A DNA stretch of 7,023 bases, from positions 1 through 7,023 of the forward strand of contig CALMIT010000728.1 in assembly GCA_937864255.1 (NCBI GenBank). The letters run 5' to 3'. This document shows, piece after piece, positions 1 to 6,323 of this stretch; position 1 is the first letter of the stretch, and each line of letters starts with the position of its first letter. The notes under the pieces were generated by a model that was not told where the DNA came from, did no database searches, and saw only the letters and a list, made by a program, of their open reading frames with translations. This stretch comes from an uncultured Saprospiraceae bacterium (GTDB taxonomy: Bacteria > Bacteroidota > Bacteroidia > Chitinophagales > Saprospiraceae). The translations under genes and the position numbers were made by a program.

Positions 1-235
1 TTATCTGCCTCCGGCACATCCGGCGCCGGCGCTTATTATTCAGGGCAAGCACGACGGGCTTGTAGAGTATCAGGGCGCAGTGGCTTTCGTAGAAAAGTTG
101 GAATATTATCAAAAATCCGGCGTGGACTTTCATTTATTGGACGGAGCGACGCATCTCGACACGGTACGTTGGGTTTATGAGGAGGGAAGAGAAAGAACTT
201 TGATAAAAAATTGGCTGAAAAACTTCAAATTATAA
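1..235 (+). CDS. Alpha/beta hydrolase, C-terminal fragment (5' end outside window)
   Basis: This is the last 77 residues of a protein whose start lies left of the window; the reading frame begins at base 2 and ends with TAA at 233-235. The visible part fits the C-terminal end of an alpha/beta hydrolase fold. A hydrophobic strand (PALIIQGKHDG, residues 9-19) carries an Asp (D18) where such enzymes have the catalytic acid. An amphipathic helix follows (about 23-38), then a second strand (DFHLLDGATHLD, 42-53) with a His (H51) where the catalytic histidine sits, then a final helix. The nucleophile serine would lie upstream and cannot be seen. The substrate cannot be told from this part; an esterase, lipase-like enzyme or S9-type peptidase are all possible. 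The next gene starts 77 bp downstream and has its own candidate promoter, so the two are probably not co-dependent. The fold call is fairly secure, the exact function is unknown. Confidence 0.7.
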   Translation, partial: YLPPAHPAPALIIQGKHDGLVEYQGAVAFVEKLEYYQKSGVDFHLLDGATHLDTVRWVYEEGRERTLIKNWLKNFKL

Positions 236-237
236 AA

Positions 238-268
238 TTGATATTTTGTTTGTGTTTGCCTACCTTTC
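238..268 (+). promoter_or_regulatory. Candidate Bacteroidota-type promoter for the 121-aa gene
   Basis: A TTG at 238-240 is followed after 20 nt by TACCTTTC at 261-268. This matches the Bacteroidota -33 TTG / -7 TAnnTTTG pattern in all but the last base, with plausible spacing. It lies right after the hydrolase stop codon and would start transcription near 275, leaving a leader of roughly 38 nt before the ATG at 313. The match is by eye in A/T-rich DNA, so chance is possible. Confidence 0.4.
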
Positions 269-312
269 AGCCTGAAATTCAATTTTCCTCATCAAAACAA
301 TCGAGTCACATC

Positions 313-678
313 ATGGCAGCAAAAACCCTTGACGAAAAATTTGAAGAAATCGGCCAGCAGATCAAAAACGCCGTCGTGGATTTTACCACTTTGGAAGTCA
401 CTACGATAACCGGCGAGATCAAGCACATCATAGACGATAAAGGAAAGTTTAATGTAAAAGATGTGGTCTCACAACTCGGAAAAACCGGACAAAACCAAAT
501 CGCTATTTCTCTGGTAGCACACACCCATGTTGATTTCGATCACGATACGGTTAATTTTGTCGCCTCGGAATTGGGAAAAAAAGGCAAAGAACTTTTCGAA
601 ATTCATCAAAATGCAGTTTCGACCGCACACGAAGCGCGCCGGGCCTTTTTGAATTTTATCAGAGAAGTGATAGACTGA
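313..678 (+). CDS. Hypothetical protein, 121 residues, family not recognised
   Basis: I chose the ATG at 313. The frame stays open upstream to a TTG at 211, but that stretch overlaps the hydrolase gene and translates to an unlikely Cys/Phe-rich sequence, while from 313 onward the protein is soluble and well balanced. It has no signal peptide, no membrane segment, and no Cys, Trp or Tyr. The likely layout is an N-terminal amphipathic helix (residues about 5-20), a beta strand or pair (about 24-37, FTTLEVTTITGEI), a charged Gly/Lys-rich linker (40-60), another strand (62-75, ending in HTHVDFD), and a long charged C-terminal helix (78-119). The strand 'QIAISLVAHTHVDFD' followed by a helix looks like a small cytoplasmic alpha-beta domain. 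I cannot assign a function. It has its own candidate promoter upstream and converges with a glycosyltransferase gene 6 bp away, so it is probably monocistronic. That it is a real gene is fairly likely. Confidence 0.7.
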   Translation: MAAKTLDEKFEEIGQQIKNAVVDFTTLEVTTITGEIKHIIDDKGKFNVKDVVSQLGKTGQNQIAISLVAHTHVDFDHDTVNFVASELGKKGKELFEIHQNAVSTAHEARRAFLNFIREVID

Positions 679-687
679 TAGAGTCTA
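671..687. other. Small hairpin spanning both convergent stop codons
   Basis: TAGACT (671-676) and AGTCTA (682-687) form a perfect 6-bp inverted repeat around a 5-nt loop. The TGA of the plus-strand hypothetical gene (676-678) and the TAG of the minus-strand glycosyltransferase (685-687) both lie inside it. No T-tract of useful length follows on either strand, so it is at best a weak bidirectional terminator and may be chance. Confidence 0.3.
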
Positions 688-1572
688 ATTCCTGCCGGTC
701 AAAGTGCACAGGTAGCCAAGTTTGTAAAAATCGAAAACCAGGAGCGAAGGCTTTTCGGAGGCGAGATTTCGAACCATTTTTTTTTCAAAAACCAGAAAAA
801 TTTTTGCTGCGATTTTTCTTAACCAGTTGTATTTCAGCTTTTTGTAAGCTGAGAGCAGGCGCGTTTGCCGGAAGTTTTTTTTCCAAAATAAATAGTGCAG
901 GTTTTCCACAGCCAGCCTGGTTTTTTGTATAAAAACCGAGGTAATTTCGAGGCCGAGGTGCTCGACCGGATTGTCAAAATGCAGAATTTCAATTCCTTTT
1001 TTTTTCAGTTCCAAACCAAAAAGTGTGTCCTCGTGGCCGTATTGCCGGAGTTGCTCGTTAAATTTTATGGTGAGAAAAGTTTTTTTATCCATCAAAAAAT
1101 TGTTAGTCATAAAACTCGCGTAAGGTTGCTTTTGGCGCATCTGCGGCGGCTGCGACTCGCGCCTGCTACCATAAAACCAGTGAAAAAAATAGTCGGAATT
1201 TTGTGGTGGATTTGCAGCGTAACAACGGCCGCCATACAGCAGGCGATTTGGTTTAATGAGTTTTAAATAGTTGTAAATGAAGTTGTTATCAATAATTCCG
1301 CCGTCGCAATCCAGAAAAAGTAAATATTCGAATTGAGCCGATTCAGCCATCAGATTTCGGATGGCAGCCCTGCCCATATTTTTTTCCAATTCTTTGTAAA
1401 CCAGATTTTTGCGCTTATAAAATTCGCGATGGATATTTTTAAAATTATCCGAAGAGCCGTCGTCAAAAAGCAGGATTTCAAACCCGATAGCGGCTGCTTC
1501 GCATTGTTCGCAAAGAACGCGAACCAATTCGCGTACATCGAAATTATAAACCGGGATCAAAATGGAAAGCAT
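685..1572 (-). CDS. Family 2 glycosyltransferase (GT-A fold), 295 residues
   Basis: The protein starts with the nucleotide-binding strand typical of GT2 enzymes (MLSILIPVYN, residues 1-10). A DDGS motif follows (37-40), then the NMGRAAIRN segment (65-73) that packs on the sugar nucleotide, and LDCDG (87-91) carrying the DxD-type metal-binding acids. A later GHED motif (179-182), followed by FGLEL, resembles the GxxxED acceptor/catalytic segment of the galactosyltransferase/GalNAc-transferase C-terminal domain. About 85 basic, hydrophobic residues follow (210-295), which may hold the protein at the membrane surface, but there is no clear transmembrane span. Such enzymes move a sugar from a nucleotide donor to a glycan, lipid or protein acceptor at the cytoplasmic face of the inner membrane; donor and acceptor are unknown. 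It stands alone, not in a visible polysaccharide cluster. By eye the gene is rich in A/T and its coding strand has A-tracts of 7 to 9 bases, though the frame is intact. Family assignment is firm. Confidence 0.88.
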   Translation of the reverse strand: MLSILIPVYNFDVRELVRVLCEQCEAAAIGFEILLFDDGSSDNFKNIHREFYKRKNLVYKELEKNMGRAAIRNLMAESAQFEYLLFLDCDGGIIDNNFIYNYLKLIKPNRLLYGGRCYAANPPQNSDYFFHWFYGSRRESQPPQMRQKQPYASFMTNNFLMDKKTFLTIKFNEQLRQYGHEDTLFGLELKKKGIEILHFDNPVEHLGLEITSVFIQKTRLAVENLHYLFWKKNFRQTRLLSAYKKLKYNWLRKIAAKIFLVFEKKMVRNLASEKPSLLVFDFYKLGYLCTLTGRN

Positions 1573-1598
1573 TGGCTACTTTTGCGATTCATTTCTAT

Positions 1599-1616
1599 TT
1601 TCAATAAAAATTGAAA
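1599..1616. repeat. 7-bp inverted repeat in the divergent spacer
   Basis: TTTCAAT (1599-1605) and ATTGAAA (1610-1616) are perfect inverted copies around AAAA. They lie in the 125-bp spacer between the divergent glycosyltransferase and mqnE genes. The right arm overlaps GAAACTTA (1613-1620), which read on the minus strand is TAAGTTTC, a near match to the -7 box. It could be an operator for the glycosyltransferase, but an A/T-rich repeat this short may be chance. I saw no convincing promoter for mqnE in this spacer. Confidence 0.25.
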
Positions 1617-1697
1617 CTTAGAATGTTCATCTTTGTTTTGAATGGCGAATTTAGCGCTTAAAAAGGATTTTCATCATAAACCGAAATTCCGACGATT

Positions 1698-2894
1698 ATG
1701 AAAAACCTGTCATTAGACACTATTTTACGGGATGCGAGAATAGATGCTGATCTGCGAAATATTGCACAAAAAGTGGCGAGTGCCGAGCGAATCACCGAAG
1801 AGGAAGGCTTGCTTTTGTACGAGAAAGGCGAACTGGCTTTTTTGGGCGCGCTGGCGAATTTTATAAAAGAGAAAAAACACGGGGACAAGGTCTTTTTCAA
1901 CCGGAATTTTCATATCGAACCCACCAATCTTTGTGTTTATTCCTGCAGGTTTTGCAGCTATTCCAGGCTGATCAAACAGCGCGAAGAAGGCTGGGAACTG
2001 AGCATGGACGAAATGCTGGATATTGTCAAAAAATACGACAATCAGCCCGTCACCGAAGTGCATATCGTCGGGGGCGTTTTGCCGCAGTACGATCTCAGTT
2101 TTTACCTTGATTTTTTTAAAAAAATAAAACTGCACCGCCCCGGGCTTCACGTAAAAGCGCTGACGCCTGTGGAGTATCATTACATTTTCAAAAAGGCAAA
2201 AGTGAGTTATCGTGACGGTATGCGAATGGTGAAAGAATCGGGCGTGGACTCGCTCCCCGGTGGCGGCGCCGAAATTTTTCACCCCGAAATCCGGAAAATT
2301 ATTGCAAATGATAAATGCACCGGCGAGCAATGGTTGGAAATCCACGAAATCTGGCACGAGTTGGGAATGCGTTCGAACGCGACCATGTTGTACGGTCACA
2401 TCGAAACTTTCAGTCACAGGATTCACCACATGGACGCGCTTCGAAAATTGCAGGATAAGACGGGCGGCTTCCAGACTTTTATACCATTAAAATTCAGAAA
2501 TCAGGATAATGAAATGTCGCATCTGCCTGAAAACACGGTTTTGGAGGATTTGAGAAATTATGCGATTTCGAGGATTTATCTCGACAATTTTGACCATGTA
2601 AAAGCATACTGGCCGATGATAGGGCGTGAAACGGCACAAATTGCGCTTTCTTTTGGCGTGGACGATCTGGACGGCACCATTGACGACACTACCAAAATAT
2701 ATTCCATGGCGGGCAGCGAAGAGCAAAATCCGTCACTGACGACCGAAGAGTTGGTAAATGTGATCAGAAAGGTGGGGCGCGAACCTATCGAACGGGATAC
2801 GCTCTACAATGTAATTAAAGACTACACGAACGAAATTTTTGAAGACGACAAGGCTTACCGCGGATATGTTGATTTGCCGGTGGTTCAAAATTGA
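1698..2894 (+). CDS. mqnE: Aminofutalosine synthase MqnE (radical SAM)
   Basis: MqnE is a radical SAM enzyme that adds the SAM-derived adenosyl radical to 3-[(1-carboxyvinyl)oxy]benzoate, giving 6-amino-6-deoxyfutalosine, the second step of futalosine-route menaquinone synthesis in the cytoplasm. The 398-residue protein carries the radical SAM cluster motif Cx3Cx2C at C79, C83 and C86, inside the family segment HIEPTNLCVYSCRFCSYSR (72-90). It also has VHIVGG (121-126) in the SAM-binding barrel, PGGGAEIF (187-194) and MLYGHIET (230-237). This last segment, with the VHIVGG strand, favours MqnE over its relative MqnC. The length is normal for the family. The ATG at 1698 has no Shine-Dalgarno sequence, as is common in Bacteroidota. 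It is the first gene of a compact operon, followed 5 nt later by a phosphatase and then mqnA, which supplies its substrate. Assignment is firm; confusion with MqnC or CofH is unlikely given the mqnA linkage. Confidence 0.94.
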   Translation: MKNLSLDTILRDARIDADLRNIAQKVASAERITEEEGLLLYEKGELAFLGALANFIKEKKHGDKVFFNRNFHIEPTNLCVYSCRFCSYSRLIKQREEGWELSMDEMLDIVKKYDNQPVTEVHIVGGVLPQYDLSFYLDFFKKIKLHRPGLHVKALTPVEYHYIFKKAKVSYRDGMRMVKESGVDSLPGGGAEIFHPEIRKIIANDKCTGEQWLEIHEIWHELGMRSNATMLYGHIETFSHRIHHMDALRKLQDKTGGFQTFIPLKFRNQDNEMSHLPENTVLEDLRNYAISRIYLDNFDHVKAYWPMIGRETAQIALSFGVDDLDGTIDDTTKIYSMAGSEEQNPSLTTEELVNVIRKVGREPIERDTLYNVIKDYTNEIFEDDKAYRGYVDLPVVQN

Positions 2895-2899
2895 GCGAG

Positions 2900-3532
2900 A
2901 TGACCAAACATCTTTACATTCTCCGGCACGGAGAAACAGAAATGAACAGGCTCGGAATTGTGCAGGGCAGTGGTGTAGATGCCCCGCTCAACGAAACCGG
3001 CTGGTGGCAGGCGGCGGCATTTTTTGAAAAATATAAAGACGTGCCTTTCGACGCTGTTTTCACATCCACGCTCCAGCGCACTCAACAAACGGTCGAGCAT
3101 TTTATTCAAAAAGGAATTCCCTGGCAACAATTTGCCGAAATTAATGAAATGAACTGGGGTGCGCTGGAAGGTAAAGTAACCACACGAGCCACCCACGAGG
3201 CTTACCTCGCCACGGTGAACAAATGGAAATCGGGCGAGCTGGAGGCAAAACTTGCGGGCAGCGAAAGCGCTGCGGAACTGAGTGCAAGGATCAAAAAATT
3301 TGTGGACACACTCCGGCAGCGAGACGAGGAGTATTTGTTGATTTGTTCGCACGGGCGGGCTTTGCGCTGCCTGATTTCCGTCCTGAAAAATTTGCCGCTC
3401 ACCGTGATGGATCAGTTTGCGCACACGAATACGGGACTGTACAAAGCGCGCCGTTTGGGTGCGGATTTTTATATTGAAATTGAAAATGATACCAGCCATT
3501 TGACAGAGGCGCAACTGGTTTTTCATAATTAA
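2900..3532 (+). CDS. Histidine phosphatase family protein (phosphoglycerate-mutase-like)
   Basis: With the ATG at 2900 the protein has 210 residues. A TTG at 2891 would add three residues and overlap the mqnE stop; I prefer the ATG because the catalytic strand then starts at once (HLYILRHGET, residues 4-13). H10 in RHGET would be the phosphorylated histidine. The other family residues are visible: R60 in the STLQRTQQT helix, E83 in INEMNWGALEGK (the acid donor position) and H151 in CSHGRAL. The length of about 210 residues and the single-domain form fit small phosphatases of the cobC/PhoE/GpmB type rather than true glycolytic mutase. The substrate cannot be read from the sequence. It lies 5 nt after mqnE and 20 nt before mqnA, so it must be co-transcribed with menaquinone genes, although the known futalosine pathway has no phosphatase step. 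It may act in an unrelated housekeeping dephosphorylation. Family call firm, role open. Confidence 0.88.
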   Translation: MTKHLYILRHGETEMNRLGIVQGSGVDAPLNETGWWQAAAFFEKYKDVPFDAVFTSTLQRTQQTVEHFIQKGIPWQQFAEINEMNWGALEGKVTTRATHEAYLATVNKWKSGELEAKLAGSESAAELSARIKKFVDTLRQRDEEYLLICSHGRALRCLISVLKNLPLTVMDQFAHTNTGLYKARRLGADFYIEIENDTSHLTEAQLVFHN

Positions 3533-3552
3533 AATTTTTGAATCGTATTTGA

Positions 3553-4344
3553 ATGAAAAAGATAAAAGCCACTGCCGTCAATTACCTCAACACAAAACCG
3601 CTTTTGTACGGAATTTTAAAAAGTGGCCTGAATGAGTTGATTGAATTGCAAACCGATATTCCGTCCGAGTGTGCCCGAAAATTGAAAGCAGGAGAGGTTG
3701 ATTTTGCGCTGGTTCCCGTAGCCGTCATTCCTGAACTGACTACCCCAGCAATTATTTCTGATTACTGCATCGGTACGGTCGGGGCGGTCAAAACCGTCGT
3801 AATTTTTAGTGAAAAACCGCTGCACGAGGTTGATGAAATTTATCTTGATTATCAGAGCCGGACTTCGGTGGAACTCACTAAAATTTTGCTGAAAAATTAT
3901 TGGAAAATTGCGCCAAAACTGATAGCCGGTTCGCCCGGTTTCGAAACAGAAATCGGCGGAAACAAAGCGGGGTTGGTTATCGGCGACCGCGTGATTCGTA
4001 TGGGCTCCAAATTTCCATTTGTGTACGATTTGGGTGAAATCTGGCTGCAATACTCGGGTTTGCCATTTGTATTTGCCGCTTGGGTCAGCAATGGCTGGCG
4101 CGATGCCGCTTTCGAAATAAAGCTCAATGAAGCATTTGCACTCGGCATCCGCGAAATTCCAAATATGCTCCACCTGATGCCCGACATGGCGGTTGATTTT
4201 GATTTGAAAACCTATTTTACCAAAAATATCAGCTACGAATTTGACCGGGATAAGAAAACTGCACTTTCAAAGTTTTTGCAGCAAATCACTACTGAAAAGC
4301 AGCCCGGCTCAGAGCATGTAGCGCCCATTAATATTCCCGCCTGA
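3553..4344 (+). CDS. mqnA: Chorismate dehydratase MqnA
   Basis: MqnA removes water from chorismate to give 3-[(1-carboxyvinyl)oxy]benzoate, the first committed step of the futalosine menaquinone pathway; its product is the substrate of MqnE, encoded two genes upstream. The 263-residue protein has the periplasmic-binding-protein-like fold of the family but no signal peptide, so it is cytoplasmic. Family segments are VNYLNTKPL (9-17) at the start of the first lobe, GEVDFALVPVAVIPEL (47-62), GTVGAVKTVVIFSEKPL (74-90) and LDYQSRTSVELTKILL (98-113), which is the conserved Ser/Thr-rich region facing the ligand cleft. The protein is slightly shorter or equal to usual MqnA length, with a low-complexity tail (KQPGSEHVAPINIPA). 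The ATG at 3553 follows the phosphatase stop by 20 nt, and nth begins 17 nt after its TGA, so it sits inside one operon. Assignment is firm. Confidence 0.93.
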   Translation: MKKIKATAVNYLNTKPLLYGILKSGLNELIELQTDIPSECARKLKAGEVDFALVPVAVIPELTTPAIISDYCIGTVGAVKTVVIFSEKPLHEVDEIYLDYQSRTSVELTKILLKNYWKIAPKLIAGSPGFETEIGGNKAGLVIGDRVIRMGSKFPFVYDLGEIWLQYSGLPFVFAAWVSNGWRDAAFEIKLNEAFALGIREIPNMLHLMPDMAVDFDLKTYFTKNISYEFDRDKKTALSKFLQQITTEKQPGSEHVAPINIPA

Positions 4345-4361
4345 TTTATAAAATTTTAAAA

Positions 4362-5021
4362 ATGACTTCTCCGTCAGCAAAACAAAAATCAGCAGAAATA
4401 GCCCGGATACTGGACAAGCTATTCCCGGAAACGCCCATTCCGCTCCAACACAGCGATCCTTACACGCTTTTGGTGGCGGTAGTTTTGTCTGCGCAATGCA
4501 CCGACGAGCGCGTGAATCAAATTACGCCCGTTCTGTTTGCCAGGGCGGACAATCCTTTTGAAATGGCAAAATTGGATGCGGATGAAATACGTGAAATCAT
4601 CAAACCCTGCGGTCTGTCGCCCACAAAATCAAAAGCTATCAAAAACCTGTCTGAGATTTTGGTTGAAAAATATAGTGGAAAAGTTCCCGCCACTTTTGCC
4701 GAGTTGGAGGCATTGCCGGGCGTGGGACACAAAACTGCTTCGGTGGTCATGTCGCAGGCTTTTGGATTTCCAGCTTTTCCGGTGGACACGCATATTCACC
4801 GGCTGGCGTGGCGCTGGGGGCTGAGTAGCGGAAAAAATGTCGAAACCACCGAAAAAGATTTGAAGGCTCTTTTTCCCGAATCAAGCTGGAATAAGTTGCA
4901 TTTGCAAATTATATTTTTCGGGCGTCAATACTGCCCGGCCAAAGGTCACGATCCCGCCAAGTGTCCGATTTGCAGCCGTTTTGGCATTAAGGAACTATTT
5001 GAAAGCAGTAAGAAGAAATAA
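4362..5021 (+). CDS. nth: Endonuclease III (Nth) with incomplete iron-sulfur motif
   Basis: Nth is a DNA glycosylase/AP lyase that removes oxidised pyrimidines in base-excision repair. The 219-residue protein shows the family core: LSAQCTDERVNQ (42-53), the helix-hairpin-helix LPGVGHKTASVV (118-129) with the catalytic lysine K124, and VDTHIHRLAWRWG (141-153) with the catalytic aspartate D142. The length is close to the E. coli enzyme. The C-terminal loop is unusual. The classic cluster motif is Cx6Cx2Cx5C, but here only three cysteines are seen, C191, C201 and C204, in a Cx9Cx2C arrangement, and the fourth position is K210. The enzyme may lack the 4Fe-4S cluster or bind it differently; H196 lies in the enlarged loop. 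The active-site residues are intact, so it is probably functional. It is the last gene of the mqnE operon, 17 nt after mqnA, and no terminator with a T-tract follows on the plus strand. Assignment firm. Confidence 0.93.
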   Translation: MTSPSAKQKSAEIARILDKLFPETPIPLQHSDPYTLLVAVVLSAQCTDERVNQITPVLFARADNPFEMAKLDADEIREIIKPCGLSPTKSKAIKNLSEILVEKYSGKVPATFAELEALPGVGHKTASVVMSQAFGFPAFPVDTHIHRLAWRWGLSSGKNVETTEKDLKALFPESSWNKLHLQIIFFGRQYCPAKGHDPAKCPICSRFGIKELFESSKKK

Positions 5022-5062
5022 AAAAGCCGTCGAAAAGCATTTAGTGAAAACGCTTCGACGGC
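5020..5062 (-). terminator. Intrinsic terminator of the acyl-CoA dehydrogenase gene
   Basis: GCCGTCGA (5026-5033) pairs with TCGACGGC (5055-5062). The stem extends to 11 bp if two A are bulged so that AGC (5036-5038) pairs with GCT (5052-5054). The six A at 5020-5025 become a TTTTTT tract right after the stem on the minus strand, which makes a classic intrinsic terminator for the dehydrogenase gene ending at 5087. On the plus strand no T-tract follows, so for the nth operon it is a hairpin only. The A-run overlaps the last bases of the nth stop codon. Confidence 0.85.
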
Positions 5063-5086
5063 ACATGGATTTGGAATAAAACAAAA

Positions 5087-6235
5087 CTAAAATTCTTTTA
5101 AAATCTCCCTCGAAATCACAAGTTTCTGAATTTCTGAAGTGCCTTCACCGATGGTACAGAGTTTTGAATCGCGGTAATATTTTTCCACTGGAAAATCCTT
5201 CACATAACCATATCCTCCAAAAATCTGAACAGCTTCATTAGACGCCCACACCGAAACTTCCGAAGCATAATATTTCGCCATCGCGCTGATAGTCGTTGAT
5301 TTTTTATTTTCATCTTTCAGCATACCTGCCTTCCGTGTCAGCAATTCGGCAGCCTGTATGCGGGTCGCCATGTCGGCAAGTTTGAAGCCGATAGCCTGAA
5401 ATTTTGAAATTGGTTGTCCAAATTGATGTCTTTCCTGCGCGTATTTTACCGAGGCTTCATAGGCGCCTTTTGCAATGCCCAAAGAAAGGGCGGCTATAGA
5501 AATCCTTCCGCCGTCCAAAATCTTCATGGACTGCACGAATCCTTCACCCTCATTGCCCAAAATCTGGCTTTTATGTACCCGACAATTATCAAAAACCAAT
5601 TCCGCCGTTTCGGAGGCGCGCATACCGAGTTTGTTTTCTTTTTTACCAGCACTGAATCCCGGCGTCCCTCTTTCGATCACAAAAGCAGTCATGCCGTGGC
5701 TGTCCAGCAGTTCGCCGGTGCGGGCAATCAGGACGGCTACGTTGCCTGATTTTCCGTGCGTGATAAAATTTTTAGTGCCGTTAATTACGTAATAATCGCC
5801 GTCTTTTTCAGCGACACATTTCATCCTGCCGGCGTCGCTGCCGGTATTTGGCTCCGTGAGTCCCCAGGCGCCTATCCATTCTCCGGAGGCTAGTTTGGGC
5901 AGGTATTTCATTTTTTGCTCTTCGCTGCCAAACATCAAAATATGATTGGTACAAAGTGAATTGTGCGCCGCTACGGAAAGCCCGATGGAGCCGCACACTT
6001 TTGCAATTTCTTCAATGACGGTAATGTATTCCTGGTACCCTAACCCTGTTCCGCCGTAGTTTTCGGGTACGAGAACGCCCATGAATCCGTATTTCCCCAT
6101 TTCGTGAAATAACTCAACTGGAAAAATCTGGGCTTCGTCCCATTCCATTACATAGGGTCTGATATTGGTTTCAGCAAAATCGCGGGCAGCTTCGCGTATC
6201 ATTTTTAGATTGTCAACCGTTTCGATTGCCGACAT
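5087..6235 (-). CDS. Acyl-CoA dehydrogenase family protein (FAD-dependent)
   Basis: Enzymes of this family oxidise the alpha-beta bond of an acyl-CoA to the trans-2-enoyl-CoA and pass electrons through ETF to the quinone pool. The 382-residue length is that of short/medium-chain tetrameric members. In order there are an N-terminal helical domain (about 1-115), the middle beta domain with the FAD-contacting signature WGLTEPNTGSDAG (124-136) and NGTKNFITHG (152-161), and a C-terminal helical domain with RHQFGQPISKFQ (269-280), QIFGGYGY (337-344) and GEGTSEIQ (363-370). E364 sits where short- and medium-chain enzymes have their catalytic base. The exact acyl chain cannot be decided; butyryl-CoA-like or branched-chain substrates are most common for such sequences. 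It is monocistronic: a T-tracted terminator lies after it, and the upstream gene has its own terminator. The ATG at 6235 gives the usual N-terminus; no Shine-Dalgarno is seen. Family call firm. Confidence 0.94.
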   Translation of the reverse strand: MSAIETVDNLKMIREAARDFAETNIRPYVMEWDEAQIFPVELFHEMGKYGFMGVLVPENYGGTGLGYQEYITVIEEIAKVCGSIGLSVAAHNSLCTNHILMFGSEEQKMKYLPKLASGEWIGAWGLTEPNTGSDAGRMKCVAEKDGDYYVINGTKNFITHGKSGNVAVLIARTGELLDSHGMTAFVIERGTPGFSAGKKENKLGMRASETAELVFDNCRVHKSQILGNEGEGFVQSMKILDGGRISIAALSLGIAKGAYEASVKYAQERHQFGQPISKFQAIGFKLADMATRIQAAELLTRKAGMLKDENKKSTTISAMAKYYASEVSVWASNEAVQIFGGYGYVKDFPVEKYYRDSKLCTIGEGTSEIQKLVISREILKEF

Positions 6236-6323
6236 GCTTATACAGATTTTTTTGGTTAGGAAAATTTGGTAGAGAAAATATCAATTATGCTTTCATTTTA
6301 AAACAGGTAAGAAATTTATGCGC

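Noticed and set aside
211..312. N-terminal extension of the 121-residue protein from a TTG at 211
   Set aside because: It overlaps the hydrolase gene and the candidate promoter, and translates to a Cys/Phe-rich stretch unlike the rest of the protein.
520..546. HTHVDFDHD in the hypothetical protein as a metallo-beta-lactamase HxHxDH metal site
   Set aside because: The spacing is not HxHxDH, and the 121-residue protein lacks the other histidines and the fold of that family.
1621..1697. CATCTTTG at 1628-1635 as the -7 box of mqnE
   Set aside because: The first base mismatches and the nearest upstream TTG is only 14 nt away, too short for the Bacteroidota spacing.
1725..2429. Long open frame antisense to mqnE
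   Set aside because: mqnE is a clear family member on the plus strand; the antisense frame gives no recognisable protein and is a by-product of its codon use.
2891..2899. TTG start for the phosphatase overlapping the mqnE stop codon
   Set aside because: The ATG at 2900 is a stronger start and places the catalytic strand at the usual distance from the N-terminus; translational coupling is still possible.
3616..4173. Open frame antisense to mqnA
   Set aside because: mqnA is well supported on the plus strand, and the antisense translation has no family features.
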